Origin: Rachicladosporium sp. CCFEE 5018 | Taxonomy: Eukaryota > Ascomycota > Dothideomycetes > Cladosporiales > Cladosporiaceae | Length of the DNA stretch: 64,000 nucleotides | Reading direction: 5' to 3' | NCBI GenBank assembly: GCA_002077045.2 | Contig: KZ111155.1 | Location: 724,230-788,229, forward strand | Part shown: piece after piece, positions 53,527 to 61,693 of the stretch | Layout: every line of letters starts with the position of its first letter | Position numbering within the stretch: position 1 is the first letter of the stretch | The notes under the pieces: model-generated | Seen by the model: the letters and a program-made list of their open reading frames with translations, nothing else | What the model was told of the DNA's origin: nothing | Database searches by the model: none | Position numbers and translations under genes: made by a program

Positions 53527-54418
53527 ATGTCGGGCATAGGTGCAGACCTTCCTCCTCATCTACTAGCCAAGCGAAAGAGGAAGCAAGAGGAGGAGGCTGC
53601 GAATCAGTCTACCATTTCATCCGGCGCAAACACGAAAGATGGCTCACCAATACCAGAGAAGCGGAGACGAGTCGTAGGGCCCGCACTACCGCCAGCACCA
53701 CTGGATGAGCGTCCCTCGGTTCCAGTGAGCGACAAGGACGATGATAGTGACGACGATGACGACGACGGCTTTGGGCCAGCATTGCCCAGCACTGCTGCAT
53801 CGAATCACGGCAACGACCATGAGGATTCATCTACGTCCGCGAAAGCTCTGGAGAAAGACACTTCTGCAGCGAAGCCCAAGCGAGACGACTGGATGACCAT
53901 GGCACCGGAGGCCGATGGTTTAGCACAGCGTATGGACCCATCACGACAACGAGCAAAAGGATTCAATACGAGTAAAGGTGCCAAAGCTCCGCCTGAGAAA
54001 GGCGTGGATGGCTCAATATGGCACGAGACGCCTGAGCAGAAGCGCAAACGACTGGAGAACGAGATGCTGGGGATCGCAGGACCTACACTTGGGAGTGTGG
54101 CGCCGACGGGGCCGAGGAAGATGGATCACGATGAGGAGGCCGCGAGGAAGATCAGGGAGCACAACGTGAGTCTATGGATCGTGTTCCAACTCTTGGGCAG
54201 CATGCTAACAGATATCACAGGAGAAGACACGAGGTCCATCACTCATGGAGCAGCACAAGGTACGGCAGCCTGACAAAGCAGACGATGATCCCAGCAAGCG
54301 CAAATTCGATCGAGAGAAGGATATAGGGAGCGGCTTGCTTGGTCGTGCAGAGCGGAAAGACTTCTTGAACAAGGCGTCTGGCTTCTCGTCGAAGTTCTCC
54401 GGTGGTAGCTATCTATAG
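53527..54418 (+). CDS. GPALPP-motif / DUF3752 nuclear protein
   Basis: Two exons: 53527-54165 and 54221-54418, with a 55-base intron (GTGAGT donor, ATGCTAACAG branch, ATCACAG acceptor) joining REHN to EKTRGPSLMEQH. The frame is open to 53431, but MSGIGADLPPHLLAKRKRKQ at 53527 is the typical start, giving 278 residues. Two GPALP motifs occur (VGPALPPAP and FGPALPSTA) around an acidic stretch of Ser/Asp. WMTMAPEADGLAQRMDP and the C-terminal FDREKDIGSGLLGRAERKDF and FSSKFSGGSYL are the DUF3752 signature. The function is not established; the family is nuclear and may be linked to RNA processing. It is divergent from VPS8. Confidence 0.87.
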
Positions 54419-54975
54419 CAACTGTCGTATCATGTCGAAGCTTCAGCCGTTGCCTGTACGAAGGTGGTCTGTCCGCTACTCGGGGTTGCTGCCTTTCGGG
54501 TGTACACTGGATACCCAGCAACTCCAAAAAGAATGGCAGCCATCCAATTGCCTGTGAGTCTCTTCGCTTCGGGGAGGAGTTGTGCATTTCGTTGTTCGAA
54601 TAGATCTAGACCATGATTATGTTGACTTCGTGCACGTTCGCAAAACGATCTCGGAACCCGGATGTTCGGCTGCTCCCGAGATCCTCCAGCCGCTTCCCAG
54701 CAGCTGCCCGGCCATCGTAACCTGGAAGTCTGCATTGTTGACCTTTAAACTCTCCATTCTGTTGATCCCTCCTTGACGCCTTGACCTTCGCAACTCTCAC
54801 CACCCCCTTCCCGCCTATCGCAATTTTTTCCATTCCCACCTCTACGCCTGGACATCGACCCGTCGCTCGCTTCGTTTCATCCCTTGAAACACAGCACTCC
54901 CTCTATGCTGTGTTGATCTCCCTGCAACACCTTCCGATCTCCGCCACTTGCACACCACTTCACTAGCTCCTCACA
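54419..54975. other. intergenic with CT-rich leader of the next gene
   Basis: About 560 bases. From 54770 to 54970 the plus strand is strongly CT-rich, a probable 5' leader of the RCR-like gene. No other gene is seen. Confidence 0.45.
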
Positions 54976-55541
54976 ATGTCGCCTCCACTCTACGAACGTC
55001 AGAGCACCGGCCTCCCCGGCTTCGACACAAACAACAACATGAACAACCCTTCCGATGGCTACTACGACGACTGGTGGTGGAGTCCCGTAAGCACCTCCCT
55101 CCTGCCTCTCCCACTTCGGTCCACTAATACTTTTCACAGGCCGGCATGGCAGTCCGCTACGCAATAATAACCCTCATCTTCGCCCTCCTAGTCGGCTACT
55201 TCCTCGGCGGCTATCTGCACGCCAAACGCCGCGTCTCCAAAGGCCTGCCACCCCTAGCCTACCACCGCTGGATGGTCAACCGCCGCACATCCCGCTACGC
55301 CGCGCCGAGCCAGCAGTGGCATTCGCAACCGTACTACCAGAACGGTGGTAACCAAGGGTACAACGCTGGCAGCTACGGAATGCAGGGGTTCGCTCCGCCG
55401 CCGCCGGCGTATGAGGGTCATGTGGCGCCGCCGCCGGTTTATCAGCCGCCACAGGGAGGGAGCAAGGTGGCGGCGGATCAGAATTATGTGCCTGTGCAGA
55501 GGGCTGGGGAGAGCAGTGGAGGGGACGCGCCGCGCTTATAA
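54976..55541 (+). CDS. single-pass membrane protein, RCR-like, with PY-type tail
   Basis: Two exons: 54976-55086 and 55140-55541, with a 53-base intron (GTAAGC donor, CACTAATAC branch, TTCACAG acceptor). The product is 170 residues. An N-terminal region rich in Asn and Tyr ends YYDDWWWSP. One membrane segment follows, about residues 40-62 (YAIITLIFALLVGYFLGGYL). Then come a basic stop-transfer KRR and GLPPLAYHRWMV, and a Gln/Tyr/Pro-rich cytosolic tail with PPPPAY and PPPVY. The layout (short lumenal part, one helix, Pro-Tyr tail) resembles the RCR family (resistance to Congo red), whose PY motifs recruit the ligase Rsp5. The assignment is from layout and motif, so moderate. Confidence 0.7.
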
Positions 55542-56245
55542 ATCTGCAGCAGCGGAAATGGAGCTTGGCAATGGAAAGTTTGGACTGAGGTGCTCGAACG
55601 GAATTGCATTGCATAGGGTTTGGCATGGACTGGTATGGGCTGTTACTTGTTTGATGCGGCTCAGGGCGCTTACGTACGGGATATCGCACAAGCCAGGCGT
55701 GGCTGGAGAACAGCGAGCACACATTGGTAGACATGGCGTGCTTGAGGCAGCTTTACCCGTCGTTGCCTACTTCCATCTCACCTGGCGCGCGACGCTTCAT
55801 TGGCCATGCCCCCGTATCCTTGTTTGCAGGCTTGAGGCAACCTCAACATCATGACACTCGTACGTAGTGACATGCCTCGGCTTGCCATCCTCATGCCCCA
55901 GTGGACACGTCTGGTACCGCCGACGCGGGCGAGCACGCATGTGCTACAAGTTCGTGGGGCCTACGACACCTTCGCCTAATCCTGCGCCGCCGACATTGTC
56001 GTAATAGCCAGCGGTCGATCACTCGGGTACTGACATTTCCGATCATGCAATCCCACGAGCAGGTCGTTGGAGCACAACCCAATCCGGGCAATATGACCGA
56101 TGTGCTTGCGACCCGGTCTGCATGGTTCTGATGACCAGACCCGCTTGCCGAATGTTCGGTGCATAGCGTGTCTGTGCACTACTGCAGGTACGTTCTTTAC
56201 TTTTGACTCCTTCCCATCGCAGTAACGCCCTCCGTGCCTGCAGAT
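55542..56245. other. convergent intergenic region, no gene seen
   Basis: About 700 bases between the 3' ends of the RCR-like and CIA2 genes. No recognisable gene. Confidence 0.5.
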
Positions 56246-56842
56246 CTACTCGCAGGTTGCTAGCATGTTTCGAATGACGCCAACGAGCGTGCCGTTCTCC
56301 ATGGCGGCAGCCACGCGCTCCTTGTCCGCTAATTGCTTGTTTACGGCGTCCGCTGTGGTATGCGTGCCTTCTTTAAGCTGAACGTCGATTCTGAAGCGCG
56401 GTGGTAAAGCTTGCTCGAGGCGTACCCGCACTGCCAGACCGATGACCGTACCTAGTGAGCAATGTGCTGTAGTAGGCGTGAGGAGTACTGTGACAGTACT
56501 GAGACGTGAGGTTGATGATGCCGGACGGGTAATGAAGATGTCCGGGAGGTTCACTACGGCCAGGGACGCAAGTGAGGTTGGATGCTCGGGGTCTGAGATG
56601 GTGGAGATGAGGTCGTAGATTTCCTGCTCGTCGATCTCTTCACGTGGGTCGCTCTCCGAGTCTGAGTCGTCCGAGGCCTCTGGAGATGAGAGGTCTGTGG
56701 TGGCGTAATTCGGGTAGGCGTCTTGGGTCAAGGCGTCGAAGAGACTGGGGCGTTTGGCAGCGTGGGCGTCGCGCTGGCGGGTCGGGAGATCGGATGCATT
56801 GAGGATGGTGGGATTCGGATTGTCCTTATTGTCGGTGTCCAT
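56246..56842 (-). CDS. CIA2: cytosolic iron-sulfur assembly component 2 (MIP18/DUF59)
   Basis: An intronless frame of 198 residues. Cia2 is part of the CIA targeting complex (with Cia1 and Met18/MMS19), which inserts Fe-S clusters into cytosolic and nuclear apoproteins. The N-terminus is acidic and disordered (about 1-70). The DUF59/MIP18 domain follows: EIDEQEIYDLISTISDPEHP, SLASLAVVNL, LLTPTTAHCSLGTVIGLAVR with the reactive C128, then LPPRFRIDVQLKEGTHTT and NKQLADKERVAAAMEN. The final motifs are diagnostic of eukaryotic CIA2/FAM96. The downstream gene (RCR-like) is convergent. Confidence 0.95.
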   Translation of the reverse strand: MDTDNKDNPNPTILNASDLPTRQRDAHAAKRPSLFDALTQDAYPNYATTDLSSPEASDDSDSESDPREEIDEQEIYDLISTISDPEHPTSLASLAVVNLPDIFITRPASSTSRLSTVTVLLTPTTAHCSLGTVIGLAVRVRLEQALPPRFRIDVQLKEGTHTTADAVNKQLADKERVAAAMENGTLVGVIRNMLATCE

Positions 56843-58741
56843 GGCTGCGGCGTTAGTTCACAAGGCTTGTTTGTGGTGTAGATATGCAAGATGGTGAACG
56901 ACACAACGATGATGGGCTGTTAGTCACTGCAGGACTCGGTGTCCGAGCACCCGACGTCGGCGAATAGCACCTTTTGTGCCTCACGATCTGAAACATCGAT
57001 CACTACATGTATGTCGACGGTATGAATCGCCAACAGTCGTCTGCGTGCGAGCTGTGTTCAGACCAGCCAAGCCAGCATGATGTCCTCGAGCGCTACATGG
57101 CCATGCCCTTGGCCTACATAATTCGAAGATCCAGGCACAACATGCATTAGATGTCAAGCCTCAGGCACGAGACGCACGAAATGTCTTCCAGTTGCCGACA
57201 AGGCTGTGACTGGGTCTGGCACCGGCTACAGCCTGACCGGCAGCACGGCTGACGAAGAAAGCAAGCACAATCATCCTTCCGGATGCCTCGCCGTCGCATC
57301 GCGCCGTGGAAGTTTCGGAGCCATGTCCGTACCTTACCAATACAAGTTGCGCTTACTCACCGTGAGTTTTGCGGCGCTGACCTTGCGCTTGCCCTGCCAG
57401 CGCTCGCGCGAGATTATTTGAAACCTTGTAGGGCTACCCATACATGAGCGAACGCCGTTGACGCGGCCCCGTGATAGACCTTGCGCTCCGCTGATGATCA
57501 TCATCGTTGCAGTGCCTCAAGGTTGCAGCGAGCACCGCGCTATCGTGCCACCCCGGTACCATCATGTCTCACAGTGGTTCATGCATGCACAATCAAGCTA
57601 GGATGTTCTGCGGGCATCTTCACGCGGCCATGCTTGTAGCCCTCAACGAATAGCGTACGGGGCTAGGCCACCCAGCGATCAAGCAAGCCGAATGGCCCAG
57701 ACCCGTGACGTCCCGTGTAAGGTAAGCTGACGGCTCTTATGATCATTGAGGTTTTGAGGTTCTTCGCGCAAGTCACTTTCCGATGCATACTTCCTCCTGT
57801 TCGAAGGTGAGAGAATTGGCGACGGAGAGCTCCAAAAGCTACGCCCTTGTCGCAAGCGGAGACATCGCGACTTATATGTGGGATAGCAGCAGTCTCCAAC
57901 AGGTCGGTGCGCGAGCCTACTTTCTGTTTCCAGTCTGTCACGACCGTGAGCAGTGCCGCTCGATCACATGTAACTTGGCGCTCTGCACTGTCCAAGTGCT
58001 TGGGGCCGGCGCCTCGGTTCGTCACTCGAATACTACCCAAGTGCGTGTCATGCAGCGGGAGGCGTTTCTCTAGAAACATAAAATATTCTAGAAGCTCGGA
58101 AGGAACGTCTTGCGTGCATAGTGCATACGAATGTAATGCACCTTCCTTCTCAAGGTCCTGAAATCTCCCCCGTCAGCTCGCATATTCCCCTCTTCGGTGA
58201 TTTGCTACAGGAACCCTTCATCCGCCACCACTTCAAAAATTCTTTTGTTGGCTTGCCACGATCTGCCCACCCCCGGCTCCGAGGACCACTGCGCGCATAC
58301 GAGGCGTGTTCGGTCCCGCGTACCTTGCTGCAGTGCACGTTCGGCTGGCCACGGCAAGTCTTGTTATCTCCATCGGCTTTGCGCTCGCTGCACTTTGTCG
58401 ACAAGCAACCCCCACCACTGGAACCGCTAGTTAGCTAGGCCTGTCAATTGCGACAGGCACTTGACAGCACACGTGAACCTTCCACACCGACTGTCATACA
58501 GTGCTTGTACATCTTCATCTTCGTTGCCTTGCTTGGACACGCGCGCTGGACAAGCTGCTGAGTGTTGGGTCGCACAGAAAGGAATGGCTACAGCGCCGGC
58601 AAGTCCGGTCATCCACTTTGCCTCACGGCGACAAAACTCTCACGCGTTCCGGCCGGTACTTTGCAAAGTGAATAGCGTTGTCGTCAGATGCTGCCGTATA
58701 TCTGGAGTGAGCCTAACTAGACACCGGATCACAGGCCTGCG
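56843..58741. promoter_or_regulatory. 1.9-kb upstream region of a zinc-cluster regulator
   Basis: The longest gene-free stretch in the window, between divergent CIA2 and the Zn2Cys6 gene. Several frames of 60-140 codons occur on both strands but none has protein-like composition or a recognised motif. Long upstream regions are common for fungal developmental or nutrient regulators. An undetected RNA gene cannot be excluded. Confidence 0.4.
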
Positions 58742-61552
58742 ATGATGGAACCCGCTCCTACTCCCCCACGTCCGGCTCCACACGCGAAGCAATATGTCTT
58801 TGTGGATGAGTACAACAGGCACAAGCGCCTCAAAGTAATGCGCGCTTGTGATGGCTGTCGCAAACGGAAGATTCGATGTGATGGTGCCTTACAGAATGGG
58901 CCGTGGCCTTGTGGAGCTTGCACGAGGTTGAAGCTCAAGTGTGTTCCACCAACTTTGGATCAGGAAGAGGATACGAACACACCGGCCGTAGAATATGCGC
59001 CGAGCCAGAATCGATTTCTCTTCCAGAACACCACTCTCAACACCAACTTTAACAGCAGTAACCCTAGTCTGCCAGCCTACAACACGACTAGCCCGGCACA
59101 GACGACGTATTCATGGTCGACGCCCGCGCGAACACCTCTAAGCAGTGCACCTACTTCTGCACCATCCATGCCAGATGGCACGGATGTTACCCAGTATCAG
59201 CCGACGCCAATCTCGGCTCACGCTCAATACGGTCACACACCGGACTCTAGCTATATCAAGGACGAGTACTTCGCTCCCACCTCGAATCCTGCGGAGGCTC
59301 AGCAGTTCTGCGATGTGCCGAATTTATATCGCACACAGACCGAAGTCTCGGAAAGCTCTCGCAGCGATCCGGAGGAAGTCGATGCGACGGTCAAAGATTT
59401 GACGAGTCAGATGGGTGATCTGAGGGTGGACATATCAAGTATGACGCCCTGGATTGCAAACCACGGACGCAACACAGGGGACAATGCGGGGCTCGTTGAT
59501 GAAGAGGACGTGGTTCTGTCGCCGAGTATCATGGCGGACACACGAGTGAGAATACCGCCGGAAATGATGCCTTCGGACGCAAGGATTATGGACTACTTCG
59601 GTTACTACTTTGATTATGTGCATCCATATATCCCCGTGCTAAACAAGGATACATTCTACAAGCAGTGGAGGGAGGCTCGCGAGACCATACCACCGCTGAT
59701 GCTGGAGAGTATCTTTGCTTGCGTAGCTCGATATCTGGACTCGGCCGAGGAGAGCAAGCGATGGCTGGCACTTGCTGCGAAACATGAGGAGAGCTACAAG
59801 GACGTGCCGCGTATCAGTACGGTGCAGTCTCTGGTCATTCTCATCAAAGCTCGTGAGACCGTGACGAAACGAGGGTACTTCTACCGGTCATGGATGGCTA
59901 CCAAGTATATGGTGACAATGGCTATGGACCTTGGTCTGCATGAGCACCACGATCGGCATAGCGAAGGTACACCGTGCAAGCTGAGTCGTGTAGACTGCAT
60001 GGTGCACACGCGTATTTGGCAGACCCTCTTCGCGCTCGAAGTCTTCATTGGTGGCCCACAGGGGCGGTCCGATTTCCTAATGCAGCACGAAACCGTGGAC
60101 ATGGAGCCTCCCTTTCCTTCGGCAGATCTTGATGCCTTTGAATATCAGACTTCGCGACGATATGCAGTTCTCTCGCAAGCTATCAAGAATACGAAGATCA
60201 CAAACAGCTTGTATCAGAGCTTGAAGCGACAGAAGAAGGACTGGGCTTTGGATCCGAAGTTCCGACGCCATGATCACAATCTTGTCGACTGGCTGCAACG
60301 ACTACCGTCGGATCTACAGGTACACTACCCAGCCGATGACACCCCGCCGTGGCTTGGAGGGGATCACTTCGTTGCCGGCATGCACGTATATCACCACCTG
60401 TTGGTTATCATGCACCATCGTCCGCAACTGGTGACTTTACTAGAGATGAAAGACTCTAGCTGGAACGCACATCTCAACACGTGCTTCGAGGCTTCGGTCT
60501 CCATATGTCGTCTGCAAGAGGCTCTGTTGCGAGACTTCGGACTGCACGGGATATTGTTCATGCTCCGTGGCATCAACTTCACAGTGTACGCCATCTTGAC
60601 ATGCGCGATGCTTCACCTAGTAGCGATTACATCGCCGGACTCGGGCATGAACTCGCGAGCACGAAAGTACTTCACGAGTCATATGCGGATCTTGGAGAGA
60701 TGCGTGTCTTCTGCTGGTCCAGAAGTCCAGGTCCAGATCAATACGTTGAGAGAAGCCTTCAGCAGCGATACAAGTAGACCTTTCGAGCTCAAGCCCGGTC
60801 TCGGAATGCGCAGTCCCACTATGGAGCCAAACCGGACCCCGCCAGCGATCGATAGCAGTCGGGACGTTCTGCAGCGTACATCGTCGCAGCATCAGTCCAA
60901 CGCAGCATGGGCTCGCCTGCAGCCCACCATGTCTGCGACACCGATCACCCTACTTGATCCTTACACATCCTCATTCCATCCGTCCACGATCCCTCCCACG
61001 CTTCCAGATACCACACCGTTGGCTAACAGCGTCCATAATTTTGAGCCATCGCTAGGGCAGACGTACGCAGCATCTGCATACGACAGTCATCCGAATAGCA
61101 CTTTCCAGCAGCACCCGCAGCCCTATGGGCGAGATACTTTACCCAACATTGAGCCTGTCAGCCAAGTATGGGATCCCTCAGGTATCTTCAACCAGTGGCA
61201 CAACGCCTTCGGACCTGCGACACAGCCGCAGCAGCCCTCGCCACCCAACGCGCGATATGCTCAGGCAGCAATCACGACCTCCATGCTACCGAGCCTTACT
61301 CAGGCTTCGCCTCTTAGCGCGTCTACATCCTTCCCGCAGGCATATACGAGTGGGAGTCATCCTACACAACATATGCAGCAGCAGATACCCGAGCCAGTTG
61401 CCATGACTGCGATTCCAGCTGTGACGCCAGTGATGTGGCAGGATGCCTTCACGTCGGCGTATGCCAGTGGGCATGGGCAGAAGAGGTATCGAGATGACGG
61501 ACTAGATGCCGGGAATGCGTACAACAACTTTGATACGAAGAGACGAGGGTGA
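58742..61552 (+). CDS. Zn2Cys6 transcription factor with Fungal_trans domain
   Basis: An intronless frame of 936 residues. The binuclear zinc cluster is complete: C36, C39, C46, C57, C60 and C67 in RACDGCRKRKIRCDGA..WPCGACTRLKLKC. It is preceded by KQYVFVDEYNRHKRLKVM, a distinctive conserved lead-in. Residues about 80-220 are low-complexity. The Fungal_trans regulatory region (about 285-560) has MDYFGYYFDYVHPYIPVLNK, then ESIFACVARYLDS, YRSWMATKYMVTMAMDLGLH and RIWQTLFALEVFIGGPQGRS. The Gln/Pro/Ser-rich C-terminal 270 residues look like an activation region. It should be a nuclear DNA-binding regulator recognising CGG half-sites; I cannot name the ortholog. It ends 41 bases before the assembly gap. 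Confidence 0.9.
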   Translation: MMEPAPTPPRPAPHAKQYVFVDEYNRHKRLKVMRACDGCRKRKIRCDGALQNGPWPCGACTRLKLKCVPPTLDQEEDTNTPAVEYAPSQNRFLFQNTTLNTNFNSSNPSLPAYNTTSPAQTTYSWSTPARTPLSSAPTSAPSMPDGTDVTQYQPTPISAHAQYGHTPDSSYIKDEYFAPTSNPAEAQQFCDVPNLYRTQTEVSESSRSDPEEVDATVKDLTSQMGDLRVDISSMTPWIANHGRNTGDNAGLVDEEDVVLSPSIMADTRVRIPPEMMPSDARIMDYFGYYFDYVHPYIPVLNKDTFYKQWREARETIPPLMLESIFACVARYLDSAEESKRWLALAAKHEESYKDVPRISTVQSLVILIKARETVTKRGYFYRSWMATKYMVTMAMDLGLHEHHDRHSEGTPCKLSRVDCMVHTRIWQTLFALEVFIGGPQGRSDFLMQHETVDMEPPFPSADLDAFEYQTSRRYAVLSQAIKNTKITNSLYQSLKRQKKDWALDPKFRRHDHNLVDWLQRLPSDLQVHYPADDTPPWLGGDHFVAGMHVYHHLLVIMHHRPQLVTLLEMKDSSWNAHLNTCFEASVSICRLQEALLRDFGLHGILFMLRGINFTVYAILTCAMLHLVAITSPDSGMNSRARKYFTSHMRILERCVSSAGPEVQVQINTLREAFSSDTSRPFELKPGLGMRSPTMEPNRTPPAIDSSRDVLQRTSSQHQSNAAWARLQPTMSATPITLLDPYTSSFHPSTIPPTLPDTTPLANSVHNFEPSLGQTYAASAYDSHPNSTFQQHPQPYGRDTLPNIEPVSQVWDPSGIFNQWHNAFGPATQPQQPSPPNARYAQAAITTSMLPSLTQASPLSASTSFPQAYTSGSHPTQHMQQQIPEPVAMTAIPAVTPVMWQDAFTSAYASGHGQKRYRDDGLDAGNAYNNFDTKRRG

Positions 61553-61593
61553 GGAGTCATTGTCGTCTTGGCTAGGAGCGAGAACGCCGGTTT

Positions 61594-61693
61594 NNNNNNN
61601 NNNNNNNNNNNNNNNNNNNNNNNNNNNNNNNNNNNNNNNNNNNNNNNNNNNNNNNNNNNNNNNNNNNNNNNNNNNNNNNNNNNNNNNNNNNNN
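61594..61693. other. assembly gap of exactly 100 N
   Basis: A run of 100 N, the conventional size for a gap of unknown length. The sequence to its left ends just after the zinc-cluster gene. The sequence to its right starts inside a TAF2 coding region, so the true distance and adjacency are not established. Confidence 0.98.
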
